Source of the DNA: Siderastrea siderea
Taxonomy: Eukaryota > Cnidaria > Anthozoa > Scleractinia > Rhizangiidae
NCBI GenBank assembly: GCA_964030785.1
Contig: OZ034971.1
Location: 44,688,304 to 44,752,303, forward strand
Length of the DNA: 64,000 bases
Direction of reading: 5' to 3'
The notes under the pieces were generated by a model. The model searched no databases. It saw only the letters and a list, made by a program, of their open reading frames with translations, and was not told the origin of the DNA. Shown in pieces: positions 53,158-63,960 of the stretch (positions are counted from its first letter, which is position 1; every line of letters starts with the position of its first letter). Made by a program: the position numbers and the translations under genes.

Positions 53158-56062
53158 ACCCGAAAATTTCGGTGTCCAAACAGTCTTTTTCAAGGCATCA
53201 TAGTCCCTTGTTAATACGCACTACAGCTGGCCTGGGTAGAACCTCCCAGCATGCGCAGTGCTTGGCAGCCTATTGTTGTGAAGCACGACACGGGAACCAG
53301 TTATCCTAAATACATGCTATACGGGAGGTTTTTACGCTGAAGCAAGGTTAGAGCTAAGTTGACCTGAAAGACGTTCCTTTTAAGGTCTGCTGTAATATCC
53401 CTCTATTACTGAGACAATTCTTCTCAGTTGTCAGGTTGCTTTAGTGAGGAAAGCTACTTTCAAATAGCAAAAACATGATTAGCCTGAGAAAACAGCCCGG
53501 CGACGTTTCGCGAGGTCGCCTCTTGAGCCCTCGCAAAACGACGTCTGAGTAACGAGCGCAGAAATTCCATACTGATGACGTGCACTACCCAGATCTTGGT
53601 AGTGCTTCTGATTGGTTGAAATAAAGTTCCCTCGCGGCACAACCTATATATCTCAATCATCGGTTATCCACTCCGCAATCTTGTAAACAGTCAATGAAGT
53701 GTATATATAGTTTTTAATTATTAAATTGTCACTTGGATCGATGGATGTGTATGTCTGTCCAGTCTCCTCTCGGACAGTTTGTTATCCAATACAGCAGACA
53801 ACAACGGTTTGGTGAAGTCGACAGACACTCTGTTCATTTTATTCAACATACGATTCGTAACAGCAGAAGACGCAGGTTAATAATGCAATAAACCGTCAAC
53901 AACTTAATCGCTAGACGAAGACGTCTACTGAACGTTAGAAATCTCTTTGCTGATGCTTATCTCACGAAGAAAGGTGACAAGACAGCTTCCCAGACGCCGA
54001 TCATGTCGAATACTGGTAAAAAAACACTAGATGGTGGGAGAATTATGGAAAAAATACTCTGATGCGTGATTTAAGAAGACCTCCCGGATATCTACACGTT
54101 CCTTTGTCTCCCGCCATGTTTCCAGCCGAGTTATTTAGACTCTTCTGCGCATGGCATTCACGGAAATCCTGGCGAATTGTGGGTAATAAATGAATCATGA
54201 TGATTTTCTGTAATTTACACATCATATTTGGCACATGTGAAATGCGGCGTCTGAATCAAATGTCGAACCTAAGACGAATCATCCACTGTTTCAGTCGCAG
54301 ATTCGGTGAAAATCGTATTTAATTCGAAACTGTCGAATTTAATTGATTCAAACGTCGCATTTCACATGCATTTAATTCTCCAATTAAATTCGGCACATGT
54401 GAAATGCGATGTTTGAACCGGGCCTTAAAGGGAAGGGTTCACGGCTTGGCGCATGCTCATGAATCCAAATGCTGTTTTTTCGCCTGTGCACGCTGTAGCG
54501 AGTACGCAAGCAATATTATTTCATAACATTGTTAAAGAACCAATCAGAAGCGAGAAGATTGCTCGGGTGTGAAATTTTCTTGCCAAAGTTTCGCGTTTAA
54601 TGATTCCTCAGCTATCTGCATGCGCCCCTGGCAGCTATTTGACCAACCCACGTGCAAATAGCGGTAAATTCATGATAATAATAATAATAATAAATTTCTA
54701 TAGTGCCATTTCCCAGTGGTCCAATGGCGCTTTACAGATTCATCAACCATGGAATAAAACCTTCAGTTAAACAATAAATTCAACGTTGGCAGTGTAAGTG
54801 CAGTCCACTAGTATTTCCAGCTAATTTAGTCCTCCGCCATTCTACTTGGGCTTACTATAGTATGTGATCACTGAGATACATGTGAGTGGGATTATTAGCC
54901 GATAGAATTACTAAGAAATCGGAAAAAAAAGTTATTTGATTAATGCACATGCGCCGAGCTGTGAACCTGTCCCTTTAAGAGGTATATATAATATGGCGCT
55001 TTCCCTCAAATAAGTATAATAATACAGTAAAAACCCGCGTGTAAGAGCCCACATTTTTTTAAGTCTGGCAAAATAGGTTCTTGTGTTTTGGGGTAGTTAT
55101 TGGCAATTTAGGCTAAGTAGGTACTTAATTAGGTTCTTAATTTCTATGAAGGAGATATAGTTGTTGATTAGCAGAAAAATAAATAAACTTGGGTTTGGTC
55201 CTTAAATATACTGCATTTATTCACGACTGTATTATGATACGCCTAACAAAACTGATTACAGAATGTATGTGTAGTGTTATCTCTATAACAAGAGTTGTTA
55301 AAATGTTTATCATAATTTAACTTTAACCCACATATAAGAACCTGCTTGATCTTGCTTGGCTAAACAGGTTCTTATATTTTTGGGTATAAAATGGCAAATT
55401 TCTGCCAGCAGGTTCTTAAACCACTAGGTTCTTACACGCGGGTTTTTACTGTAAGAGCTTTCTTCAACTCAGAGAGTAATAACTGAAGGTTTAGTTACAC
55501 TTACAACCTTGCATCCCTCAGAAACTAATATCTTTAACGCTAAAGAGATGACTGAACAAATGACTGTGTGCTTTTCAAAGCGTTTGCTTTTTACTTATTT
55601 ATCAGGGAGTGTTTTTCGTAATTTTGGTTTGAGTGTTTTAAATTTGTATTTTGATGAAATAAACAGTGTGAAAGCGTGCATTTTGCGTTTTAGAGTTGAA
55701 TTCATTTCAATCGCTTGGTGAGATCAGGGCACCATACTGAAAGCAGGAGGTCGCGGTTAGAATCCCGAATTACGAATCCCGACCTGACCAGGGTTTCAAG
55801 AACTTAACCGGCAGCGGTGAAACGCCCGACGCTTGCTCAGTTCCTGCCATAATTTTACAAAGAAAAATACAGACAAATGTCGAAAGTTTCACTTAAACCA
55901 TAAAACGTAACGTTTCTGAGAAGACTTTTAAGCTTTTTACGTTAAGTATATGCTCAAAATGAAGTAACTGTCATGCACAAGTTTTGCCAACGTGAAATTC
56001 GGTTTGCCGGAACATGTTATGGATCGTTTTCATACGAACTCCGTGCTTCACGTTCGTCTGCA
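53158..56062. other. Intergenic DNA with MITEs
   Basis: The 3' flank of receptor 1 (53200-53360) is mirrored near 59180-59480. AATAAA at 53620-53625 is a possible poly(A) signal. About 54228-54426 holds a MITE-like repeat with 'ggcacatgtgaaatgcg' at both ends. An (AAT)n tract lies at about 54676-54692, followed by 'tggcgctttacag'. No gene was seen. Confidence 0.55.
55025..55451. mobile_element. 427-bp Tc1/mariner-like MITE
   Basis: CAGTAAAAACCCGCGTGTAA at the left and its reverse complement at the right, flanked by TA (55023-55024, 55452-55453). A CAGT start and TA target are typical of Tc1/mariner. 'aggttctta' words recur inside. No transposase. Confidence 0.85.
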
Positions 56063-56493
56063 CAGGGAAACCTGTATTAAGCGGACATTCTTGGGACCCT
56101 TGCTAGTGTCCGCTTAATACAAGGTGTCCTCTTAATACAGGTTCTCATAAATTGCAAAATAATAGTTAATTGTTGACCTCTTATATCTCCAACTTTTGTT
56201 TACCAGCATACTTGACATGCTTTATCCCAAAACTTTCGCAACTGGCCGTTCCGGGTAGAATTACTAAATTACCTGAAAAACACGCTCTTAAAAGCAGATA
56301 GCAATCTGCTTTACACAGGTTTCTCGTAACAAAATGGCTTGATTTTGATGTCCGCGTCAGCTTAATAGAAGTGTCCGCTGAATACAGGTTCGTTTTAAAG
56401 TAAACGTGGAAGAAATTTTAGGGACTTAAGCTGATGTCCGCTTAACAAAGGGTGTCCGCTTAATATAGTGTCCTCTTAATACAGGTTTCACTG
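56063..56493. mobile_element. 431-bp Tigger/mariner-like MITE
   Basis: Left end CAGGGAAACCTGTATTAAGC; right end in reverse complement CAGTGAAACCTGTATTAAGA. TA follows on the right (56494-56495), but the left flank is CA. 'gtccgcttaata' words repeat inside in both orientations. No transposase. Confidence 0.7.
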
Positions 56494-56653
56494 TATTTTT
56501 CTCTGTAAAATTATGGTGGGAACTATGCAAGGGTCGTGCGTTTGACCGCTGTGAACTCAAGAACAAGCTCGCTCTGCTCAAGACATTGTGTGAGCGGAGA
56601 TTGTTGCGTCATCGCGATGCGGGCCGTATCTCCTAGACCATCTCATACATAGA

Positions 56654-56803
56654 GATTACTTCATGGAAAATGCGCGCGTACGATTTTTATTCACGAGTTG
56701 AGTAGTGTCAGAAAACGAACGAGTGAGCGTAACGAACGAGGGAGTTTTCTGATACGTATCAACGAGTGAATAAAAATCGTTCAAAGCATTTTCCATGATG
56801 TAA
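56654..56803. repeat. 150-bp fold-back repeat
   Basis: 'cttcatggaaaatgcg' with 'acgatttttattcac' mirrors 'gaataaaaatcgt' with 'gcattttccatgatgta'. It abuts the Crypton-like element. Confidence 0.7.
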
Positions 56804-57021
56804 TGTGTTTATTTCGTAGGTACTGAGATTTTCTTTTTCGTGTAGTACTGATTAGACAAATTTATTTGCACAGATAAATTACACTGTAAAACCATTCATG
56901 TGCTCAACAACTGAGTAAATCAAACATCTGCAGCACTCAAAATTTTTCAGTAAAGTCAAATGTGTATTAATAAAGGAAGCCATGCCAATAACAAAGTTAA
57001 GTCAAGAAGATAAGTCACAAT

Positions 57022-58341
57022 TTATTCATCATCAAAGTCACTTTCCAGTTCCAAAGGCCTTAGACGTTTCCATCGCACCGCTTTGGGGCTTGACGGATTT
57101 GTAGAAAGCGTCGGAGACTGATTTAAAGTGTTAATGTTGATGGAGAAATTGCCACCTTGAATAACTGCGCCACTGAATAGTGCCATGGACTGCTGCTTAC
57201 CACCATTTTGAGAGTCGGAGGACGGCGTACAAGCTGTTTCAGAAGAGGACGAAGCTGTGGTACCAGCCATCACACTGCTCAGCACTTTTGACATGTGCAT
57301 CTGTTGCTTCGTTGAAACAGTGCTGTAATTTTCTATGCTCTTCAAATTCTTATGGCCAGATAGTTGTGCAATTTGCGTAGGTGGAATGTCGTGTTCACTT
57401 AGCGTCTGGATCATTGTCTTTCTGCCGCTGTGATTTCGAAGCCTGTCGTTTTCAATTCCTGCTTTCTGAACCATGGTCTTCATTAAACCATTGAGTTTGT
57501 TTTTGCCAACAGCACCGGACTTGAACCAGCCTTTTGTTGCGAGCGAGTCTGTCTTCAAACCGTTGTTTACAGCCAAATAAAAGGGAGCATCATTTTGATT
57601 CATTTCCTCAGGTCTCTTCCTGGCAAAACATTTGTAGACCGCGACAGGATCTCTTTCAGTTCCATCGGTCGCAAACATTTTCGGCGGTACGGTTCTGACA
57701 TCGCTGCAGTCTGATCCCGTTCTAGTTTTTGTTTGTCTTTCATTGAACTCCAAGTACTCGACTCCGCTTGCCGTTTTCTGTAGCTTTACATCTCCCCAGC
57801 ACATATCACGATGTTCTTGGCACCCACGGAGTCCGAAGTGAAAAGTGTTGTTTAGCCAGAGCGTGTTTAAAAGTGCCTCGGGACTACACATACCGAGCAA
57901 ACCCTTCTCGTACAATATTTTCAACTCTTCGCTTGTCAAAGCTACCGACGCTTTGTGTCTATTTCCTTTACCTTGCTTCTTTAGCTGTTTTTGTTTGGAC
58001 TGAAGAACTTTCCTGGTTTTCTCAAACACCAAGTCCTTGATTATGCTTACAGAATAGCTCTTTTTCTTCAGGTGTCTTTCGAAGCTAGCCACTAAACTTC
58101 GAAGAGAAGTCGGTTCGTATTCATTGCCATCTTTGGTGCGGACGGAGATGATGAATTGGCTGATGTATTCATTCAGCTCAACAGCCGGAATATCTTCTAT
58201 TTTTCTGTCTTCGTTCTTCGTTTTCAAAAATCTTTCAAGCAATCTTACATCTCGTTCAGTTTTTTGAGCGGTGTTTTTGTTTTCTTGTTCTAAAATCAAT
58301 TCTTCAACTGAGCAAACAGAAGCAAACCTTCCCTCGGCCAT
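57022..58341 (-). CDS. Crypton-type tyrosine recombinase
   Basis: 439 codons, no introns, ATG at 58339-58341 (MAEGRFASVCSVEEL) and stop at 57022. A helical core-binding N-terminus (about 25-110) is followed by a catalytic domain with R172 (GLRGCQEH), H304 and R307 (NHSGRK), H330 and Y339 (LSGHKNLKSIENYS), the full tyrosine-recombinase set. A Ser/Thr-rich tail ends in an acidic patch (ELESDFDDE). This resembles the DUF3504 domain found in Crypton-derived animal genes such as KCTD1, ZMYM and QRICH1. It should cut and join DNA through the tyrosine; whether it is a live transposon or a domesticated gene cannot be told here. It lies between the two receptor copies. Confidence 0.88.
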   Translation of the reverse strand: MAEGRFASVCSVEELILEQENKNTAQKTERDVRLLERFLKTKNEDRKIEDIPAVELNEYISQFIISVRTKDGNEYEPTSLRSLVASFERHLKKKSYSVSIIKDLVFEKTRKVLQSKQKQLKKQGKGNRHKASVALTSEELKILYEKGLLGMCSPEALLNTLWLNNTFHFGLRGCQEHRDMCWGDVKLQKTASGVEYLEFNERQTKTRTGSDCSDVRTVPPKMFATDGTERDPVAVYKCFARKRPEEMNQNDAPFYLAVNNGLKTDSLATKGWFKSGAVGKNKLNGLMKTMVQKAGIENDRLRNHSGRKTMIQTLSEHDIPPTQIAQLSGHKNLKSIENYSTVSTKQQMHMSKVLSSVMAGTTASSSSETACTPSSDSQNGGKQQSMALFSGAVIQGGNFSININTLNQSPTLSTNPSSPKAVRWKRLRPLELESDFDDE

Positions 58342-58411
58342 TTTTCAAAGCGCGCGTTTTTTTGTGTGCAACGGCTGTCGGATGACGTTTCCTTCAGTAC
58401 GTTCATTCATC

Positions 58412-58500
58412 AGCAGTGAAATTTCGTCGTTCGCGTTGCTGATTGGATGAACGAAATTTTTTCACAGTGAAATTTTGTCGTTCGTGCTCCTGATTGGCTT
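58412..58500 (-). promoter_or_regulatory. Probable promoter repeats of the recombinase gene
   Basis: Two copies of 'cagtgaaatttYgtcgttcg' (58412 and 58464), each followed by 'ctgattgg', stand 70-160 bp upstream of the start codon. On the minus strand these read CCAAT, a common promoter element at this distance. Confidence 0.4.
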
Positions 58501-58573
58501 CGTTTAAAATCAGTACGAATTTTATTCACCGTGATTTTCGTGGATAAATCTCAGTACCTATGAAATAATAAAC

Positions 58574-60407
58574 TGTAGCAGACACCTTCACTATTCCTTC
58601 GCATTTCCGTCCTGTGTTCATTCGTCGTTCGTTTGGTCTTTCTTTCGTTTTTCGTTCGTTTGATCCTTGGTATCAACCCAACACCCCCGGGCAGTTGAAC
58701 CTTTTAATTCTAGATTGTTGAAAATCCTTTAATTTCGCCTCACACGGTCAAAAAAAAGATGTTCATATGGGCTGTTATAATATCCTTCTATTGCTTAGAC
58801 AATTCTCTTTTCATATTTCCACGGTTGACGCCTTATTTGTTGCTCCTTTAGTGATGAAAGCTACTTTCAGATAGCAAAAACATGTTCCGTATCTCCAACG
58901 GCACTCGACAAACAATTTTGTAAAAATGCATTGTTCTATTCAAATTAAGTAAATAAAAGTTGTTTCAAGGGATTTTCAGGCGTTTATCTGTGTTGCTGGA
59001 TATCTGTGTGCTTTTTCCAGCATGGCGGTCCTGGGAGATTCCAAGCCAATAACAAAGTAGTTTCGTGTGTTCCCGGACATTAATAAGAGTTATCACATCA
59101 TATGAGGGGAACGTGCCCAAGCCGATGAGGAACGTGAATGGGCAAGAAATTCCTTCTGTCAACACACCTTCAAAGGAACGTCTTTCAAGTCAAGCTTAGC
59201 TCTAACCTTCCTTCAACGTAAAAAAACACTCTCGCCTGGCTTGTATTTAGGACGACTGGTACAAAGATCAATAAACGGGTGGTAGTCAAGAGATTCCCGT
59301 TTCTCACTTCACAACAAATAGGCTGCCAAGCACATTGCATGGGCAATAATAGGCTGTGGGCATGCGTGGGAGGCTCTAGCCAGGCCGGCTGTCAAGGTCG
59401 GCTTTAGTGTGTGTTAACAAGAGACTATGTTCTCTTGAAAAATCCTTTTTGGAGCCTCTAAAATTTTCTGGTTTAGGATATTACTTCTCAAACGCATTAA
59501 TAACTCATTTTTTTAACTACCAATTGCCGGATGTATACCACATCACGTGCATGCGTCTGGATACCCAATGAAAAACGGTATACCACTCTCCAGTAAGAAT
59601 GGTATATACCCTTTAACAATGCACAATTCACAATTTCCATAAATTTGGTAAATCTTAATTAGTCAGCTGTATCCACTACTCGTAAAATGGTTCATTTGCA
59701 GTTCACATGACATTTGCGTATACTGAACGATTCGTGAACATACATATTGTGGACAAAATAAACATTGTGGACAATTTTTTCGCCCTTGCAAGTACCTGAG
59801 ACTTGCTGGGAAAGCTCCAACTGTTCTTCACGTCTTCGCACTCGGTGAAGGCAATCTTTAATTTCGTGCGCTTTCCGGCTTGATAACAGCAAACTCTATC
59901 ACTCGCTTCAGTTGCCCCCTCCTGACTTACCTTCCTGAAGTTTACTTTTAGGCCTGCACAGAGCCAGCAAGGATAGTTTGTCTGAGTAACTTTTTGGCAG
60001 TCGAAACAGGAAGATTCCGAGGGCAGTTCTGTCGTACGATTAAAAAGGACCCAAATGTAAATATTAGCATTGCCATGAATGGTTTCGAAACAACGTGGCA
60101 TTTTTTGCCGGCATTGCAAACACCCATCTACGCGCTAATCACAAGCTTTTGCTCACAGAAACAAACAAATTTTGCTTGTCAGTAAAGTGTTGATTATCTA
60201 CTGTTTATTGTGCGCGACTGAAATGTCATATCAACAATTCAGGCTTTGTGTTTCACCAGAGTATCCAAACACCCTGAAACAATAAAAGCATTCGGCCTGC
60301 GGCTTCTTGCTTTCAGCAGTTTCTCGGTGTTTGGGTGCCCTGATGAAACACTCGCCCTCGTTGTTGATATAGTACATGTCATGAAAATTGCATCCAGCTA
60401 CATTCTT
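58574..60407. other. Downstream flank of receptor 2, no clear gene
   Basis: 58780-58885 matches 53390-53480 in direct orientation ('gaaagctactttcaRatagc'), while 59180-59480 mirrors 53150-53360. A minus-strand frame at 59703-60119 (138 codons) has Cys pairs (SCFDCQKVTQTNYPCWLCAG) but no recognised family; it may be an exon relic. 60248-60351 is a hairpin MITE. Confidence 0.5.
60248..60351. repeat. 104-bp hairpin MITE
   Basis: 'gtgtttcaccagagtatcca' and 'gggtgccctgatgaaacac' are the inverted arms. Compact and non-coding. Confidence 0.7.
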
Positions 60408-60856
60408 CTAAACACTAACAGTTTTGCCTCCGAATATGGCTTGCAACAGTTTTTCCTCCCAATCTTGCTTCTTCTTGTGCTTCTCAAAATCCAGCAAATT
60501 CTCTTTCCTCAAAGTGTGAGGCAATCGCGTTTTCTTAAACTTGTCGATCAAAACAAGAATCACTGACGAATCTCCCCTATCCACGCTCCTCTGGACGGCC
60601 ATGTTCAACTCTTCCCGGCAGAAGTTGCTGGCGAGGTAGTTGTCAGACAAAACAATCAGCACTTGGCGGCTGCCATACACGCTGTCCGCCATGTTTTGGA
60701 CGATGGGTATTCCCAGCTCAAAGTCCCGGATGTGAATGCTGTATGATATCGAGTGTTTCTCAAGAAGAGAAATCAGATTCTCAGTGACCCAGGCAAAGTC
60801 CTTTGAACTGTAACTGATGAAAACGTTGTTGCTTGTAACTCCATCTTCAGGAGGAT
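60408..60856 (-). CDS. Receptor 2, TIR domain exon (last exon)
   Basis: On the minus strand, acceptor ttcaatgcag|AT, phase 1; TAG stop at 60408-60410. It is nearly identical to the receptor 1 TIR, with the same BB loop and FCREELNMAVQR block. The stop replaces a GAG codon and removes the last 15 residues of the longer copy. All TIR boxes are kept, so the protein is probably functional. Orientation is tail to tail with receptor 1. Confidence 0.93.
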
Positions 60857-61374
60857 CTGCATTGAAAAAACGTAATCAGTTTTTAGTCAACTTCCAGTTA
60901 TAATCTCTTGTGCACAGTTGAACGAAAAAACAGGAGTAGAATGGACTACTCCTCGAACGATTCCAAACTGGGATGAATCATGAAAGAGAAAGAGGGTGAC
61001 TTGAAACTTAAAATTACATGTTGGAAATAGAAGAGGTCCAAAATGGTTGGCACTAACAAATTTCAAAGGGTTTCTGTTTGGTACAGGTCTCAGAATACCT
61101 CCTTCCTCGAAACGAAAAAAGGAAACCAAAAAAAAGCAGAGAATTTGTACGCATGATTTCAAGAGTTTTTACTCCTAGCAAGAACCCATGCTCCCTTTGG
61201 CCAACAGTCCGTAGAATAACAGCTCATTAACCAACTCAGCTGTGTACTGGTGGTGAGTCTGTGGGCTCCTTGTTTAGTGGTCGACCGTCTGCTGACCGAA
61301 AAGCTCGCAGTTTCAGAGTATAATAATCCGACCCTCTCTACTTGGTGACCTTGCATGCAACGTTTTCAACTTAC

Positions 61375-61506
61375 GATTACGCCTAATTTTGTACGAGGTC
61401 CACTCCTTTTTGACATAATGATATATGGTTAACACGGTCAGAACAAAAAGACCTCCAGATGATAAAACAATGATGGGAAGGATCCACCTTCTACTGCTGC
61501 CAGCAC
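61375..61506 (-). CDS. Receptor 2, transmembrane exon
   Basis: On the minus strand, acceptor catgtccctag|GT and donor GTAATC|GTAAGT, 132 nt, phase 1 to phase 1. The helix 'WILPIIVLSSGGLFVLTVL' is followed by 'YHYVKKEWTSYKI'. It has two more codons than receptor 1 because its donor lies 6 nt further on. Stalk and Ig exons, expected above 61506, were not found in the remaining 2.5 kb. Confidence 0.88.
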
Positions 61507-61523
61507 CTAGGGACATGAAAATT

Positions 61524-62640
61524 AAATCCTCATTAAGGACGGTGCCTCCTTTTGTCACTGCGCATACGTTCTGCGCATCTTGGGATATTGGGGTCCTTAA
61601 GGAATTTGCCCTGTTGTGGCTATTCGTTTTTTCTTTTGTTCTTTGTTACATATGTTAATGTTTTCTCTCGCTTTTGCATGCTTTTATTTTAATTTGCTAT
61701 GTAAATTTCGTTCTGTTCATTTTACATTAAGTTTTCCACATTCCCATCTACTTCAGTGTAACTTCTACTGTCGTTGATAACGCATGTAATGTTTTGGTTC
61801 CCTGAACTCCTATCTCCATCATTTGGTAAGCCGTCTTTGTTCGTTGTTTTGCTCTTGTGTTTCGTTCATTTCTTCTGTTCTTTTCGGTTCATTGCTATAT
61901 TGTAATTCATTTTATTTTATCCTAGGAATTTACTTTGTTTCTTCAATAAAAAGTTAATTCATTTGCTGGATGTTTTATGTACTTGTGAAGTCGTGCAGTA
62001 CACTTATCGGAGCAGCCCTTCGCCTCTTCAGCCCCCTAATAATTCAGAGGTATCTTTGCAAAATTTATGACTATGTGGAAAAAGCAAACCTTAGCAAGGG
62101 CTATCAGAATCCAAAAAGAAAACTGGAGGTAACCACGCATTTTCAGAGATAATTGAGCTTAAGGACGGTGCCTTCTTTTGTTACTGCCCATACGTTCTGC
62201 GCATCTCGGGATATTCGGGTTTCCTAAGGAATTTGCCCACTAATACAAAAACATTTTTGCGCGATTTACGGCTATGTGGAAAAAGCAGATCTTAGTAAGG
62301 GCTATCAGGATCCAAAAAGCATTTTTCAGAGATAATTGAGCTTAAATTTGGAAAGAAATTGCCATACATTCTTTATATTTTAGAGCTTTTTTAAAATTAT
62401 GGTTGCTAAATTTTCTCTGAAAAATGCGTGGTTACCCACATTTTTCTTTTTGGATTCCAATAACCCTTGCTAAGATCTACTTTCTCCCCATAGTCATAAA
62501 TTTTGCAAAGATACCTCTGAATTAAGAGGCACCGTCCTTAAATTTGGAAAGAATTGCTATACATTCTTTGTATTTTAACGCTTTTTTAGAATTATGGTTG
62601 CTTAATTATCTCTGAAAAATGCGTGGTTACCACATTTTTA
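61524..62640. repeat. Cluster of 'ttaaggacggtgcc' MITE copies
   Basis: 'ttaaggacggtgcctYcttt' starts copies at about 61534 and 62160. The inverted end 'ggcaccgtccttaa' lies at about 62528-62541. 'agcagatcttagYaagggct' arms occur inside in both orientations. The copies are nested and partial. Confidence 0.7.
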
Positions 62641-63000
62641 ATTTTGGATTCCAATAACCCTTGCTAAGATCTACTTTTTCCCCATAGTCATAACCTTTGC
62701 AAGAATATATCTGTATTAGGAGGTATCATCCTTAAAAAAAATAACTTCATGCCTCTAAGCTACTACTCTCCGCCCTTTATAAGATCAACTTTTCCCCATA
62801 GTCATAACCTTTGTAAAAATGCATCTGTATTAGGAGGTACTATCCTTAAAAAATAACTTCATGCCTCTAAGTTACTACTCCCCGCCCTTTATAAGATCAA
62901 CTTTTCCCCATAGTCATAACCTTTGTAAAAATACATCTGTATTAGGAGGTACTATCCTTAAAAAATAACTTCATGCCTCTGAGCTACTACTCTACGCCAA
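62640..63000 (+). repeat. 112-bp tandem repeat
   Basis: 'aacttcatgcctctRagYta' starts at 62743, 62855 and 62967, an exact 112-bp period. Units carry 'ccccatagtcataacctttg' and 'tctgtattaggaggta'. It appears to have grown from one arm of the neighbouring MITE. Confidence 0.88.
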
Positions 63001-63684
63001 GGCGGATATCGTTGCTTCAAATTGTTTTACCTATTTTAAGAAAAATCATTCCAAGATATGTTAAATGGTGCCGTCATACATAGTGCGGGGATTAAGGTGG
63101 CTCGTCTAGGCTTTGTAAGACCACACCACTCAACATTTCAACGGTGATACGTCATTGTCAGAGCTCGGTAGGACTAGCGACTTCACACGTTTACGACACA
63201 TTAAACAAGCTTTCTAGAAAAGGTAGCCCCCGTATCAGAGATGTTACGCTCTACCAATAAAATGCCAATATATCTTTAAAAAGTTACTTATTGAAACATC
63301 AAAAAAATTAAATCGAACGAAGGAAATAGCGTGTATATCTCCCGGAAAGTAGTCATATGCTAAAATAAAAATATACGGCAAAATTGTCGGAAAAAATTCG
63401 TCTTGGTGAATTACAAAAGGAAAGACGAATCCTTAAATTTTTGAAGAAAATATTGAACTTGAATTTTTTCGAAAACGCTACCAGAGATTTTGTTAAAAAT
63501 TCCAAAAACGAAGACCCACATAAGAACCGTTTATGTTCAGATGTCGAGAAAATTGGAAAGATGTTAAATGAATGACGTCATGGCTGCAATGCCGTTGAAA
63601 CTGGACGACATTCAAAATAGCCTTTTCTAAAAAATAAAAGTTTGATCAATATGAAGTAAATGTGTGAAGTCTCCCTGATCCTAG
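63001..63684. other. No gene seen
   Basis: AT-rich sequence with a short Lys-rich chance frame (63384-63575). No recognised repeat. Confidence 0.5.
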
Positions 63685-63960
63685 AGAGCTCTGACAGTTT
63701 GTCATGGAACAACATCAAATCCACTTCGTACTCTGCTGACGCTTAGAAACAATTCACACAACCTACGTGGCGAACTGATTCTTGTACAACCCAGAGTCAA
63801 CACTACTAAGCACGGGCTAAATAGTTTCAGGTACTTCGGTCCAAAAATCTGGAACTCTTTAAACAATGACCTAAGAACTTCTCGAACACTAAAAGAGTTC
63901 GTAACACGCATCAGGAAAGTGACTTTTGACGTATGTAATTGTACCCTTTGTAGCTCTTAG
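63685..63960 (+). mobile_element. LINE 3' coding fragment
   Basis: The plus-strand frame from 63685 to the TAG at 63958 reads 'TTKHGLNSFRYFGPKIWNSL' and 'RTLKEFVTRIRK', ending in a short Cys-containing tail. This is the C-terminal signature of CR1/L2-like LINE reverse transcriptases. The catalytic part is absent (5' truncation). The open frame on the opposite strand is a shadow. Confidence 0.7.

Larger units (their letters stand above)
56807..58573 (-). mobile_element. Crypton-like element with inverted ends
   Basis: 56807-56831 ('gtttatttcgtaggtactga...') and 58546-58573 are inverted repeats matching at about 25 of 28 positions. They enclose one intact tyrosine-recombinase gene and its upstream region. 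The boundaries are inferred from these repeats; Cryptons often lack terminal inverted repeats, so the ends could belong to another element. Confidence 0.55.

Noticed and set aside
57180..58040. Plus-strand frames at 57180-57380 and 57768-58040
   Set aside because: Antisense shadows of the recombinase gene.
63702..63911. 69-codon minus-strand frame
   Set aside because: Antisense of the LINE C-terminal fragment, whose plus-strand frame carries the recognisable motif.
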